Origin: Marinobacter azerbaijanicus | Lineage (GTDB): Bacteria; Pseudomonadota; Gammaproteobacteria; Pseudomonadales; Oleiphilaceae | DNA: 64,000 nt | NCBI RefSeq assembly: GCF_030250645.1 | Contig: NZ_JASSVS010000003.1 | Span: forward strand, 248,001-312,000 | Direction of reading: 5' to 3' | Shown here: positions 23,920 to 34,197 of the stretch, one piece after another | Layout of the letters: each line of letters starts with the position of its first letter | Position numbering within the stretch: the stretch's first letter is position 1 | Position numbers and translations under genes: made by a program | The notes under the pieces: model-generated | What the model was told of the DNA's origin: nothing | The model's database searches: none | Seen by the model: only the letters and a program-made list of their open reading frames with translations

Positions 23920-24675
23920 ATGTTGAAGGGTAATTTTTTCCGCGGCCTGGGATACCTCGGAGAGGGATTCCGGCTGATACGGCAGCCGGGACTGAGACTG
24001 TTCGTTGTTATTCCCCTCGTTATTAACATTCTGTTATTCGGCCTTCTGTTCTACTTCCTGGCCGAACTCTTCTCTGCCATGATCGCCACCGCCATGAGCT
24101 GGCTGCCGGACTGGGCCTGGCTGCAAAGCCTGGACTGGTTGTTCTGGTTGCTCTACGGCATTGTCATTCTGCTCATGCTCGCTTACGGCTTCGTTATCGT
24201 AGCCAACCTGATCGGCTCCCCCTTCTACGGCTACCTGGCGGAATTGACTGAAAAGCATCTGACCGGGCAGGAAGTCAGCACCGACGAGGGCTGGAGTCAG
24301 ATAGTGCGGGATATTCCCCGCGCGCTATGGCGTGAAGTCCAGAAAATTATCTATTACCTGCCCAGGGCCATCATATTGTTTATTGTCGGCATTATTCCGG
24401 TGGTTAATCTGGTAGCGGCGGTACTGTGGTTTATTTTCAATTGCTGGATGATGGCGCTGCAGTATGTGGACTACCCGGCGGATAATCACCGGGTCAGTTT
24501 TACCGCCCTGCGCCGTCTGCTGGGGGAAACCCGTCTGTCAGCCCTGGGGTTTGGGCTGCCGGTGGCTCTGGCGGCCATGGTGCCGGTATTGAACCTGGTT
24601 GTGGTTCCCGCTGCGGTTTGCGGAGCTACCGCCTATTGGGTCCGGGAGAACGGACCCTCAGACAAAGACGTATAA
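23920..24675 (+). CDS. cysZ: Sulfate transporter CysZ
   Basis: The protein has 251 residues. GLGYLGEGFRLIRQPGLRLFVVIPL at the N-terminus, LIGSPFYGYLAE, and FNCWMMALQYVDYPADNH are the CysZ/EI24 landmarks. CysZ is an inner-membrane, H+-driven sulfate channel feeding cysteine synthesis. Length matches E. coli CysZ (253). ATG 23920 is preferred over an upstream TTG. It is divergent from the VanZ-like gene and followed by rapA. Confidence 0.92.
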   Translation: MLKGNFFRGLGYLGEGFRLIRQPGLRLFVVIPLVINILLFGLLFYFLAELFSAMIATAMSWLPDWAWLQSLDWLFWLLYGIVILLMLAYGFVIVANLIGSPFYGYLAELTEKHLTGQEVSTDEGWSQIVRDIPRALWREVQKIIYYLPRAIILFIVGIIPVVNLVAAVLWFIFNCWMMALQYVDYPADNHRVSFTALRRLLGETRLSALGFGLPVALAAMVPVLNLVVVPAAVCGATAYWVRENGPSDKDV

Positions 24676-24710
24676 AGCGGTCACGGTGAGTTAAATCTGT
24701 CGGAGGTTTC

Positions 24711-27575
24711 TTGGATACATCGGAATTTGTAATCGGCCAGCGTTGGGTCAGTCACAGTGATACCTCGCTGGGCCTTGGTATTGTCACGGATATTTCGGGC
24801 CGCCGGGTGACGCTGGGCTTTCCCGCAGCGGATGAGGAGCGAACCTACGCCATCGACAATGCACCCCTGTCGAGAATCATCTACCAGATTGGCGAGGAGA
24901 TAGAGACCTTTAACGGCGAGCGCTACGTCGTTCGTGCGGTTGAGGATATCGGCGGCGTATTGATGTATCACGCTGATGATGGCGGCGATAACCTGACCCA
25001 GATTTCAGAGGTGAAACTGAGCAGCTCGGTGGATTTTTCCGCACCCCATCAGCGCTTGTTTGCTGGCCAGTTCGATCGTAACGGCGCATTCCGCCTGCGT
25101 ATGGCAACGGCAAACCACCTTGACCGGTTACGGGCATCCTCAGCCCAGGGGCTGATTGGTGCGCGCACCCAACACCTGCCACACCAGATCTACATCGCTC
25201 ACGAAGTGGCCAAGCGCTATGCGCCGCGGGTTCTGCTGGCGGACGAAGTGGGACTGGGCAAAACCATTGAAGCAGGCCTGATTCTCCACTATCAGTTGCA
25301 TACGAACCGTGCCCGTCGCGTGCTGATTGTTGTGCCGGATTCATTAATGCATCAGTGGTTGGTGGAAATGCTGCGACGGTTCAACCTGCGGTTCTCGATC
25401 ATTGATCAGGGGCGTTACGAGGCCATGGCGGACTTTGCCGAACTGCCGGACGAGGATGACGACCTGGCAGACGCCGATGAAAACCCGTTCGAGAGCGAGC
25501 AGCTCGCTCTATGCAGCCTGGATTTCCTGATGAGCAGTGAGCAGGCTCAGGCGGATGCCATTGCTGCCGGATGGGACCTGATGGTGGTGGATGAAGCTCA
25601 TCACCTGGCCTGGAGCCCGGAAGCGGCCAGCCCGGAATACCACCTGGTTGAACAGCTTTCCGCAGTCAGCAATGGTCTGCTGCTGTTGACGGCAACACCT
25701 GAGCAGGTGGGGGTTGCCAGCCACTTTGCCCGTCTGCGTTTGCTGGATCCCGCCCGGTTCCATGATCTGGAGGCCTTCAGGGAAGAAGAGAAACAGTATG
25801 AAGTGATCAACCGGGTGGTTTCCCACATTCGTGAACAGGGGATAGCAGCCCTCACCAGCGAGGACCGGGATTCTCTCAAAGGATGGCTGGGTGACGAGCT
25901 TGAAGCGTTGCTGTCCGATCAGGAGCCGGAACAGGCAGTGATTGATGCATTGCTTGATCGCCATGGTACCGGCCGGGTCTTGTTCCGCAACACACGGGCG
26001 GCCATCAAGGGGTTCCCCGAGCGCCATCCACTGCCGGCTGCGCTGCCTTGTCCGGAGTTATACCAGGACGACGACATTCGGTGTGGTCTGGCAGGGCTGA
26101 CCCCTGAAACCGCCGTGGATGAAGAGCAATGGCTCGCCGAAGACCCCCGTGTTGCCTGGCTTGAAAAGACTCTGGCAGGTCTGAAACCAGCCAAGGTGGT
26201 CGTTATCTGTGCCCATGCCTCGACCGCCATGGCGCTGGAGCACTACCTGCAATTGCGGGCCGGGATCCGCAGTGCGGCCTTCCATGAACACCTTAGCCTG
26301 GTTGAGCGGGACCGGGCAGCCGCCTACTTCTCTGACACCGAGCAGGGAGCACAGGCATTGATCTGCTCGGAAATCGGCAGTGAAGGGCGGAATTTCCAGT
26401 TTGCCCATCATCTGATCCTGTTTGATCTGCCCGCGAACCCCGATCTTCTGGAGCAGCGTATCGGCCGGCTGGACCGTATCGGCCAGACCGAAACCATCGA
26501 TATACATATCCCTTACCTGGAGGGAACAGCCCAGGAGGTCCAGTACCGCTGGTTTGAGGAAGGCCTGAATGCTTTCAGCGAAAGCTGCTCCGTGGGCGTT
26601 GCGGTCCACGATCATGTGGCCGGACAGTGGCAGGCTGCGATTGATGGCCAGGTTGATGAACTGGCGTCACTGCTGGAAGCCTCTCAGTCCGAGGCCGAGC
26701 GCCTGCGCACATTGCTGCGTAACGGCCGCGACGCGCTGATTGAACTGAATTCCTGTCGACCCGAAGTGGCGGATGCCCTGATCAGCCAGATCGAATCCGA
26801 AGAGGAATCCGCCCGGGTTCGTGATTACATGATCGACGCCTGCGATATTCTGGGTGTGGATGTGGAAGACCACTCCGAACACGCCGATGTACTGCGTCCC
26901 GGGGAGCAATACCAGGCGGGGCACGTGACGGAACTGCCGGAAGACGGGATGACCGTGACCTGGAGCCGTCAGCAGGCCCTTGAGCGGGAAGACATGGCGT
27001 TCATGAGCTGGGAGCATCCACTGGTGACCGGCGTGATGGAGTCCGTCACCAGTTCCGGGCTTGGCAAGGCGGCCCTGGCCAGCATGACAGTAAAGGCCCT
27101 GCCACCGGGCACCCTGTTGCTGGAGTGCCTGTTCACCGTGCATTGTCCGGCTCCGGAATCACTGCAGCTGTCCCGCTATCTGCCGGTGTCGCCTCTGCGC
27201 CTGTTGGTGGATGTGAACGGGCGGGAGCTTTCGGCAACCCTGCCTCACGACAGGCTTAACGACATGTGTTCCAATATCCGCAGGCGCACGGCCCAGGCCA
27301 TAGTGCCCCAGATCCGCCCCCAGGTGGAAACCATGGTTGATCACGCCGAGACCCTGGCAGAGCCGCACCTGGAGCCGCTGCGAACGTCTGCGCTGGCCCG
27401 GGTCCGGAATGTTTTCGGCTCCGAAATCCGCCGTCTGGAGTCGATGAAACAGGTAAACCCGGCTATCCGTGAGGATGAAATCGAGTTTTTCCGGGAGCAG
27501 CTGACAGCAGCGGAATCGGCCCTGGGTCAGGCCAGCCTGTCGCTGGAAGGTATTCGTGTGATTGTAACTGCCTGA
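24711..27575 (+). CDS. rapA: RNA polymerase-associated helicase RapA
   Basis: The protein has 954 residues; E. coli RapA has 968. The N-terminal Tudor-like domains (IGQRWVSHSDTSLGLGIV), Walker A DEVGLGKTIEAG near residue 183, DEAH near 294, and the helicase C motif LFDLPANPDLLEQRIGRLDRIGQ make a Swi2/Snf2-type ATPase. RapA recycles stalled RNA polymerase. The start is TTG at 24711, supported by CGGAGG five bases upstream and by the family N-terminus. Confidence 0.95.
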   Translation: MDTSEFVIGQRWVSHSDTSLGLGIVTDISGRRVTLGFPAADEERTYAIDNAPLSRIIYQIGEEIETFNGERYVVRAVEDIGGVLMYHADDGGDNLTQISEVKLSSSVDFSAPHQRLFAGQFDRNGAFRLRMATANHLDRLRASSAQGLIGARTQHLPHQIYIAHEVAKRYAPRVLLADEVGLGKTIEAGLILHYQLHTNRARRVLIVVPDSLMHQWLVEMLRRFNLRFSIIDQGRYEAMADFAELPDEDDDLADADENPFESEQLALCSLDFLMSSEQAQADAIAAGWDLMVVDEAHHLAWSPEAASPEYHLVEQLSAVSNGLLLLTATPEQVGVASHFARLRLLDPARFHDLEAFREEEKQYEVINRVVSHIREQGIAALTSEDRDSLKGWLGDELEALLSDQEPEQAVIDALLDRHGTGRVLFRNTRAAIKGFPERHPLPAALPCPELYQDDDIRCGLAGLTPETAVDEEQWLAEDPRVAWLEKTLAGLKPAKVVVICAHASTAMALEHYLQLRAGIRSAAFHEHLSLVERDRAAAYFSDTEQGAQALICSEIGSEGRNFQFAHHLILFDLPANPDLLEQRIGRLDRIGQTETIDIHIPYLEGTAQEVQYRWFEEGLNAFSESCSVGVAVHDHVAGQWQAAIDGQVDELASLLEASQSEAERLRTLLRNGRDALIELNSCRPEVADALISQIESEEESARVRDYMIDACDILGVDVEDHSEHADVLRPGEQYQAGHVTELPEDGMTVTWSRQQALEREDMAFMSWEHPLVTGVMESVTSSGLGKAALASMTVKALPPGTLLLECLFTVHCPAPESLQLSRYLPVSPLRLLVDVNGRELSATLPHDRLNDMCSNIRRRTAQAIVPQIRPQVETMVDHAETLAEPHLEPLRTSALARVRNVFGSEIRRLESMKQVNPAIREDEIEFFREQLTAAESALGQASLSLEGIRVIVTA

Positions 27576-27675
27576 GGGCGAAGCAGTTGCTGGCCAGAAT
27601 TCATCTGATCAGGTAGGTTAAACGTAACGAATTGTAGTTTTTGACATTCAAAACCACGGACGACAGAGAGTATCC

Positions 27676-30126
27676 ATGATGACTTTCATACTGTTTCTTG
27701 CTGCTGTTGCCGGACTCCTCGTTGTAATGCGCAACGAATCCGGCGCCAAACCCGCCATCGGGGTCATGGCAGTGACAGGTGTGCTTTCGCTGTTCTTTGC
27801 CTCGGGCGCACTGGCACTGATCCTGTTCATCGGTGCTGCCATCACGGCGGTGGCCGGCCTGCCGGCCTTCCGCCAGAGCTGGCTGACCCCACGGGTGTTC
27901 GCCATGTTCAAGAAGGTGGCCCCCAAGGTGTCCGATACCGAAAAAGTGGCCCTGGAAGCGGGTACCGTAGGCTGGGACGGTGAGCTGTTCACCGGGCGTC
28001 CTGACTGGCACAGCCTGCTGATCAACCGTAATACCGGCCTGTCTGAAAAGGAACAGGCCTTTGTGGACAACCAGTGCACCCAGGCCATTTCCATGTGTAA
28101 CGCCTGGGATCTGGCGGTCGAGCGCGCCGATCTGCCTGAAGAGCTCTGGGATTTCCTGAAGAAAGAAAAGTTTTTCGGCATGATCATCCCCGAGGAGTAC
28201 GGTGGCCTGCATTTCTCTGCCAAGGCTCAGACAGCGGTATTGCAGAAGCTGGCCGGTAACGAAATGCTGATGGTAACCGTGGGTGTGCCCAATTCACTCG
28301 GCCCGGGTGAGCTGTTGGTCAAATACGGTACCGATGAGCAGAAGAACCATTACCTGCCACGCCTGGCGGATGGTCGCGAGATACCCTGTTTCGGCCTCAC
28401 TGGCCCGCGCGCCGGCTCGGACGCCACTTCACTGCCGGATACCGGTATCGTCTGCAAAGGCGAATTCGAAGGCAAGGAAGTGTTGGGTCTGCGACTCAAT
28501 TTTGAAAAGCGCTGGATCACCCTGGCGCCGGTCGCCACCGTGGTGGGCCTGGCTTTCCGCATGTTTGACCCGGGCGGTCTGTTGGGCGACACCAAGGACT
28601 ATGGCATTACCTGCGCACTGATTCCCCGCAACACCAAGGGCATGGAAATCGGCCGTCGTCATTGCCCCATTGGTACGCCGTTCATGAACGGCCCTATCAA
28701 GGGCACTGATGTGTTCATTCCGCTGGATTACATCATCGGCGGCCAGGAAATGGCGGGGCAGGGCTGGCGCATGCTGGTTGAATGCCTCTCCGTTGGCCGT
28801 TGTATTACGCTGCCATCCGGTGCGGCCGGTGCTGCGGCCTATTCCGTCGGCACGGCCGGCGGCTTTACCCGCATTCGTCGCCAGTTCAATACGCCGGTGG
28901 CTGACATGGAAGGCGTGCAGGAACCATTGGCCCGCATTGCTGCCCAGACCTATATCGCCCAGTCCGCGGTAAACCAGACCGCCAACATGATCGACAAGGG
29001 TGAGAAGCCGGCTGTGCCTTCCGCCATCCTGAAATATCACCTGACGGAAATACAGCGTGCGGTCCTCACCGACGCCATGGACGTTCACGGTGGTAAAACC
29101 GTTACGCTTGGCCCCCGTAACTACCTGGGCATCGGCTTCAGTGGTGCTGCGGTATCCATCACTGTGGAAGGCGCCAACATCATGACTCGCAGCCTGATGA
29201 TCTTCGGTCAGGGCGCAATCCGCTGCCATCCCTATGTCCTGAAGGAACTGGCGGCGAAAGATAACGATGATATCGACGCGTTCGACGATGCCTTCTTCAG
29301 CCACGCCGGCCTGATCTTTGGTAACGCCGCCCGTGCCTTCACCCAGGCTCTGGGTCTCGGCAAGGCGGACGTGCCATTTGATCATGCAGCCCGCAAATAT
29401 GCCCAGGGTGTGGCCCGATTCAGCGCTGCCTTCGGTCTGTGCGCTGACGCAGCAATGACGACGCTGGGCTCAGAGCTGAAAATGCGCGAACTCATATCGG
29501 CTCGCCTCGGGGACGTATTGTCAAACCTCTACCTGGCTTCCATGGTGCTGAAGAACTGGCACGAAACCCAGCCGGTTGACGGCGAGCGGGACCTGATGGA
29601 ATACAGCATGGCATTCCTGCTGTACCGCGCGGAAAATGCCATGGACGAATTCCTGCAGAATCTGCCTAATCGACCGGTAGCCCTCGCCCTTCGCGCTATC
29701 ACCATGCCCCTCGGTCGTCGCTGGGACAGACCCCACGATGACCTGGCCCGTAAGCTGGCCAAGGCCATCTCTACGGATAGTCCGGTCCGTGAGAAGCTGT
29801 TGAAAGGTGTCTGGACCACTGAGGGAGAAGGTACAGTGGAAAATCCGATCGCACGCTACAATGGCCTGCTGAAGGATTACGAGAAGGCAGAGCAGCTCTA
29901 TCGCAAAGCCACCAAGGCATACGCCAAGGGCCAGTTGCCGATGGACGCACTGCACCCGGAAGAGCGCTTCGAAGCCGCATTGGAGGCGGATATCTTCAGC
30001 AAGGAAGAAGCCGACTTCATGCGCGAGTACGAAGCAGTGGTTCTGGAAATGCTGACCGTCGACGACTTTCCGTTCGACGAGTTTGCCCGCAACAAGGACA
30101 CATTGATCGACCACAATCCGGCCTGA
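27676..30126 (+). CDS. fadE: Acyl-CoA dehydrogenase FadE
   Basis: The protein has 816 residues, the long FadE type. Two N-terminal hydrophobic segments (FILFLAAVAGLLVVM and AVTGVLSLFFASGALALILFI) anchor it to the membrane. The dehydrogenase core follows with FGMIIPEEYGG, FGLTGPRAGSDA and RSLMIFGQGAIRCHP, plus a C-terminal FadE-specific domain. It makes the first beta-oxidation double bond with FAD, passing electrons to ETF. A strong terminator follows. Confidence 0.95.
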   Translation: MMTFILFLAAVAGLLVVMRNESGAKPAIGVMAVTGVLSLFFASGALALILFIGAAITAVAGLPAFRQSWLTPRVFAMFKKVAPKVSDTEKVALEAGTVGWDGELFTGRPDWHSLLINRNTGLSEKEQAFVDNQCTQAISMCNAWDLAVERADLPEELWDFLKKEKFFGMIIPEEYGGLHFSAKAQTAVLQKLAGNEMLMVTVGVPNSLGPGELLVKYGTDEQKNHYLPRLADGREIPCFGLTGPRAGSDATSLPDTGIVCKGEFEGKEVLGLRLNFEKRWITLAPVATVVGLAFRMFDPGGLLGDTKDYGITCALIPRNTKGMEIGRRHCPIGTPFMNGPIKGTDVFIPLDYIIGGQEMAGQGWRMLVECLSVGRCITLPSGAAGAAAYSVGTAGGFTRIRRQFNTPVADMEGVQEPLARIAAQTYIAQSAVNQTANMIDKGEKPAVPSAILKYHLTEIQRAVLTDAMDVHGGKTVTLGPRNYLGIGFSGAAVSITVEGANIMTRSLMIFGQGAIRCHPYVLKELAAKDNDDIDAFDDAFFSHAGLIFGNAARAFTQALGLGKADVPFDHAARKYAQGVARFSAAFGLCADAAMTTLGSELKMRELISARLGDVLSNLYLASMVLKNWHETQPVDGERDLMEYSMAFLLYRAENAMDEFLQNLPNRPVALALRAITMPLGRRWDRPHDDLARKLAKAISTDSPVREKLLKGVWTTEGEGTVENPIARYNGLLKDYEKAEQLYRKATKAYAKGQLPMDALHPEERFEAALEADIFSKEEADFMREYEAVVLEMLTVDDFPFDEFARNKDTLIDHNPA

Positions 30127-30149
30127 TCTGGGCTTTCGTGTCCGGGCAA

Positions 30150-30176
30150 GGGGTGCTGTTCCAGCACCCCTTTTTT
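30150..30176 (+). terminator. Rho-independent terminator of fadE
   Basis: GGGGTGCTG (30150-30158), a three-base loop, CAGCACCCC (30162-30170) and a run of six Ts. It lies between fadE and the convergent LysE-type gene and overlaps the last bases of the latter's spacer. Confidence 0.9.
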
Positions 30177-30795
30177 ATTTCCCGTTCAGGATGCCAGGCA
30201 CCACTCTGCCTGCCAGACCAATGAGAATGGCGCCAAAGATGCGTTCGAACCAGATGGCTTTCTGCCTGAGCAGAGTCAGCCATTTGGGGTTGGAGAACAG
30301 CCACGCGACGATCAGATACCAGCTGGTGTCGATGGCCAACGCCGTTGCGGCATAGCCAAACTTGGCCGTCAGGCTGGTATCGGTACCCACCACCTGGCTG
30401 AACAGGGCCAGAAAAAACATGGCGATCTTCGGGTTGAAGAAGGCTATCAGAAAGCCGTCCCGGGCAGCACTTTTTGTGGTCGGGGGCTGCGGAAGTTCCT
30501 CACTCTCCTGCCGCTTTGCCATCAGCCCTTTGACACCAAGCCAGGCCAGGTAGAGTGCGCCGCCCCACTGCAGGATCAGGAATGCAGTGGGAGAGGCGGT
30601 GATGATTGCGGCCAGGCCAAGGATGCTCAGAAAAGCATAGATCCCGACTCCTATTCCATGGGACAGAGCCGTGATGACACCGTTGCGGCGCCCACCAGTC
30701 AGGGTTTGTTTGAGCACCAGAGCGAGTGAGGGGCCCGGGGACATAGCGCCGAGAATACAGATGGTGACGACAGTCAGCCAGGTGGCCAGTGTCAT
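30175..30795 (-). CDS. LysE/RhtB family amino-acid exporter
   Basis: The protein has 206 residues and six membrane helices. MSPGPSLALVLKQTLTGGRRNGV (first loop, with the conserved PGP) and FFNPKIAMFFLALF are RhtB/LysE signatures. It exports amino acids such as homoserine, threonine or lysine from the cytosol; the substrate cannot be read from sequence. It starts two bases after the oxidoreductase stop, so the two may share a transcript. Confidence 0.88.
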   Translation of the reverse strand: MTLATWLTVVTICILGAMSPGPSLALVLKQTLTGGRRNGVITALSHGIGVGIYAFLSILGLAAIITASPTAFLILQWGGALYLAWLGVKGLMAKRQESEELPQPPTTKSAARDGFLIAFFNPKIAMFFLALFSQVVGTDTSLTAKFGYAATALAIDTSWYLIVAWLFSNPKWLTLLRQKAIWFERIFGAILIGLAGRVVPGILNGK

Positions 30796-30797
30796 GG

Positions 30798-32468
30798 TTA
30801 CTGACCTCCCACAATCCAGCGAGCAGCTTTCTCTGCAATCATCAGGGTGGGCGAGTTGGTGTTGCCGCTGGTAATGGTGGGCATCACGCCGGCATCGACC
30901 ACGCGCAGGCCTGCAACGCCCCGCACCCGCAGATGGGGGTCGACCACGGCCAGTTCGTCGTCCGCGCGGCCCATGCGGGTAGTGCCCACCGGATGGAAAA
31001 TGGTGGTCCCGATATCCCCCGCCAGCCTTGTGAGCTCATCGTCAGTCTGATACTCCAGGCCGGGTTTGAACTCCTCCGGCTGGTATTGCATGAACGTGGG
31101 TTGTTCGGCAATGCGTCGCGTCACCCGCAGCGAATCCGCAGCTACTTTGCGGTCTTCGGGGGTGCTCAGGTAATTCGGCGAAATGGCCGGGGCCTGCCTG
31201 GGATCGCTGCTGCGAATGCGCACCGTGCCACGGCTGGTGGGGTTGAGATTGCAGACGCTGGCGGTAATGGCCGGGAAATCATGCAATGGCTGACCGAATG
31301 CGTCCAGACTCAGGGGCTGGACGTGATATTCGATGTTGGCATGGTCGAATTCCTCGGAGCTGCGGGTGAACAGACACAGCTGTGACGGCGCCATGCTCAT
31401 GGGGCCGGAGCGGGTCAGCAGATACTCCAGACCGATGCGGGCCTTGCCGATCAGCGAGTTGGCCATGGTGTTCAGGGTGGTGACGCCCTTCACCTTGTAC
31501 ACGGACCGGATCTGCAGGTGGTCCTGCAGATTCTCACCAACACCGGGCAGATCGGCGACCACATCAATGCCGTGCTCTTTGAGAAGATCAGCCGGTCCGA
31601 TACCGGACAACTGCAGCAGTTGCGGTGAACCTATGGCACCGGCGGAAAGAATGACCTCCCGTTTTGCCCCGGCAACCGTTTCACCTTGCCCCGGCCGCTC
31701 GACACGCACGCCGGTGCAGCGGGGGACGGAACCGGAGGATTCCGTTTCCAGGCCGAGCACATGGGTGGAATGCCAGAGAGTAAGGTTGGGGCGCTTTTCG
31801 GCTTCCCGCAGGAAGGCCTTGGATGTGTTCCATCGCCAGCCCGAACGCTGGTTCACTTCAAAATAGTCCACACCCTCGTTGTCCCCCCGGTTGAAATCCC
31901 GCGTCCGGGGAATGCCGGCCTCGACGCAGGCGGTGGCAAAGTCTTCCAGCACTTTCCATTTCAGGCGCTGGTGTTCCACACGCCATTCGCCGCCGTGGCC
32001 ATGATATTTATGGTGCTCCGGATCGGCGTCGCCGCCTTCATCCAGACGATAGTGATCTTCGTGGCGCATGAAGTCAGGGAGGCAGTTGTCCCAGCGCCAG
32101 GCGTCCTCACCGGTAGTCTCGGCCCACTGGTCATAATCCCGGGCCTGACCACGAATGTAGAGCATTCCGTTGATGCTGGAGCAGCCGCCCAGGGTCTTGC
32201 CACGGGGGTAGATCAGTGAGCGACCGTTCAGTCCCGGGTCCGGCTCGGTGCGAAAACGCCAGTCGGTGCGCGGATTGTCAATGCAGTACAGATAGCCCAC
32301 GGGGATGTGGATCCAGTGATAATTGTCCCGGCCCCCGGCTTCGATCAGCAATACCCGGTTGGCCGGGTTCGCACTGAGGCGGTTGGCCAGCAGGCAGCCG
32401 GCGGTGCCGGCACCGATCACGATGTAGTCGAACTCCTGCTGTCCCTGTGCATTCCTGTTGTCGGGCAT
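30798..32468 (-). CDS. GMC family FAD-dependent oxidoreductase
   Basis: The protein has 556 residues. FAD motif DYIVIGAGTAGCLLANRLS lies near residue 14, the GMC signatures GKTLGGCSSINGMLYIRG and GAIGSPQLLQLSGIGP follow, and the C-terminal catalytic His sits in FHPVGTTRMG. It belongs to the choline/alcohol dehydrogenase branch. ATG 32468 is supported by CGGAGA. Next to the CoA-acylating aldehyde dehydrogenase it may oxidise an alcohol to the aldehyde that the neighbour converts to acyl-CoA (inference). Choline is not supported, as no betB lies nearby. Confidence 0.88.
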   Translation of the reverse strand: MPDNRNAQGQQEFDYIVIGAGTAGCLLANRLSANPANRVLLIEAGGRDNYHWIHIPVGYLYCIDNPRTDWRFRTEPDPGLNGRSLIYPRGKTLGGCSSINGMLYIRGQARDYDQWAETTGEDAWRWDNCLPDFMRHEDHYRLDEGGDADPEHHKYHGHGGEWRVEHQRLKWKVLEDFATACVEAGIPRTRDFNRGDNEGVDYFEVNQRSGWRWNTSKAFLREAEKRPNLTLWHSTHVLGLETESSGSVPRCTGVRVERPGQGETVAGAKREVILSAGAIGSPQLLQLSGIGPADLLKEHGIDVVADLPGVGENLQDHLQIRSVYKVKGVTTLNTMANSLIGKARIGLEYLLTRSGPMSMAPSQLCLFTRSSEEFDHANIEYHVQPLSLDAFGQPLHDFPAITASVCNLNPTSRGTVRIRSSDPRQAPAISPNYLSTPEDRKVAADSLRVTRRIAEQPTFMQYQPEEFKPGLEYQTDDELTRLAGDIGTTIFHPVGTTRMGRADDELAVVDPHLRVRGVAGLRVVDAGVMPTITSGNTNSPTLMIAEKAARWIVGGQ

Positions 32469-32496
32469 GGCGTTTTCTCCGCAGCTTATTCGGCCG

Positions 32497-34008
32497 TTAT
32501 TTGGCTGTCGGCATGACAAACTCTGCGCCCGCGTCAATTGAGTCCGACCAGCGCTGCATGATGGATTTCTGGCGCGTGTAGAACTTTACGCCTTCTTCGC
32601 CATAGGCATGGGTGTCGCCGAATAAAGACCGTTTCCAGCCACCGAAGCCGTGCCAAGCCATGGGAACGGGAATCGGTACGTTGATGCCTACCATACCCAC
32701 CTGGATGCGACGACCGAATTCACGGGCCACGCTGCCATTTTCAGTAAAGCAGCTAACGCCGTTGCCGAATTCATGGTCATTGATCAGGCGAATTGCGGTC
32801 GCGATGTCCGGGACCCGCACGCAGGCAAGGACCGGCCCAAAGATCTCTTCCTTATAGATTGTCATATCCGGGGTGACGTGGTCGAACAGGGTGCCGCCCA
32901 TCCAGAAACCATTCTCGCACCCCTCTCCGGTATTCGAGGCGTCGAACTCGCGGCCATCGACGACCAGTTCGGCACCCTCGGCCACACCCTTGTCAATGTA
33001 GCCGTTAATGCGCTGATGCGCGGCACCTGTGACGATCGGACCCATCTCCGCATCCGGTTGCTCGCCGTTCTTCACCTTCAGTGCGCGTGTCCTTTCGGCC
33101 AGCCGGGGCATGATCTGGTCCGCCACATCGCCAACCAGAACAGCCACGCTGATGGCCATGCAGCGTTCGCCGGCACTGCCGTAGGCTGCACCGATCAGGG
33201 CATCCACGGCCTTGTCCAGATCAGCGTCCGGCATCACCACCATGTGGTTCTTGGCGCCACCCAGGGCCTGGATGCGTTTGCCATGCTTTGCGCCTTTCTC
33301 GTAGAGCAGGTTGGCAATCGGAGTAGAGCCTACAAAGCTCAATGCCTGCACATCAGGATGCTCAATCAGCGCTTCCACTGCATCCTTGTCGCCCTGCACC
33401 ACGTTGAATACGCCCTCGGGCAGTCCAGCCTGGTGAAGCAGATCAGCAATCATCAGTGATGCGCTCGGGTCCAGAGGGCTTGGCTTCAGCACAAAGGTAT
33501 TACCCGCAGCGATGGCGACCGGGAACATCCACATGGGCACCATGACCGGGAAGTTGAACGGAGTAACACCGGCTACAACGCCCAGGGGCTGGCGCATGGT
33601 CCAGTTGTCGATGCCGGTGCTGACCTGATCGGTGTAGTCGCCCTTGAGCAACTGAGGGATGCCGCAGGCGAACTCGACAATGTCGATACCCCGGGCGACT
33701 TCCCCCTGGGCATCGGTGAAGACCTTTCCATGCTCGGCGGTGATGGCCCGGGCCAGATCGTCCTTGTGCTTGTTGAGCAGTTCCAGGAATCTGAACATCA
33801 CACGGGCGCGGCGGATGGGCGGGGTGTCCGCCCATGCGGGAAAGGCCGCATCAGCCGCCGCAACGGCAGCGTCGACATCGGCGCGATTGGCTAGAGCCAC
33901 ATGACCAGTGACCTGGCCAGTGGCCGGATTGAACACGTCCTGGAATTGGTCGGAAGTGCCAGCAGATATTTCGCCATTGATATAATGCTGAATGGTTGTG
34001 TTGGTCAT
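32497..34008 (-). CDS. mmsA: Methylmalonate-semialdehyde dehydrogenase (CoA-acylating)
   Basis: The protein has 503 residues. The MmsA pattern is clear: [57 protein letters not shown], catalytic Cys in [12 protein letters not shown], and EEIFGPVL. It converts methylmalonate semialdehyde (valine, myo-inositol or thymine breakdown) or malonate semialdehyde to propionyl- or acetyl-CoA. The LysR gene is divergent. The GMC gene is downstream with a 28-base gap. Confidence 0.92.
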   Translation of the reverse strand: MTNTTIQHYINGEISAGTSDQFQDVFNPATGQVTGHVALANRADVDAAVAAADAAFPAWADTPPIRRARVMFRFLELLNKHKDDLARAITAEHGKVFTDAQGEVARGIDIVEFACGIPQLLKGDYTDQVSTGIDNWTMRQPLGVVAGVTPFNFPVMVPMWMFPVAIAAGNTFVLKPSPLDPSASLMIADLLHQAGLPEGVFNVVQGDKDAVEALIEHPDVQALSFVGSTPIANLLYEKGAKHGKRIQALGGAKNHMVVMPDADLDKAVDALIGAAYGSAGERCMAISVAVLVGDVADQIMPRLAERTRALKVKNGEQPDAEMGPIVTGAAHQRINGYIDKGVAEGAELVVDGREFDASNTGEGCENGFWMGGTLFDHVTPDMTIYKEEIFGPVLACVRVPDIATAIRLINDHEFGNGVSCFTENGSVAREFGRRIQVGMVGINVPIPVPMAWHGFGGWKRSLFGDTHAYGEEGVKFYTRQKSIMQRWSDSIDAGAEFVMPTAK

Positions 34009-34153
34009 GGATGCCTCGATATTTTCGCGTGAAATCCTCCGTAGAAGCCGATTATAGAGTGGTTGCGGAGGTTTCTGCCGATATTGATGGATATTTGATC
34101 ATTCAGGCTAGAGGGGTTCGGAGTCCAAAGCAATTGAGATTTTTTAAAGCTAT

Positions 34154-34172
34154 ATATAAGGTAAACTTATAT
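34154..34172. promoter_or_regulatory. LysR-type operator candidate
   Basis: ATATAAG-N5-CTTATAT is a perfect 19-bp interrupted palindrome in the 189-base spacer between mmsA and the divergent LysR gene, 25 bases before the regulator start. Size and symmetry suit a LysR recognition site and imply autoregulation. Confidence 0.5.
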
Positions 34173-34197
34173 CACTTCAGAACAATAGAGGCCTCTC

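Noticed and set aside
26058..26615. Minus-strand frame inside rapA
   Set aside because: Antisense to the conserved helicase C domain; no start context or recognisable domain.
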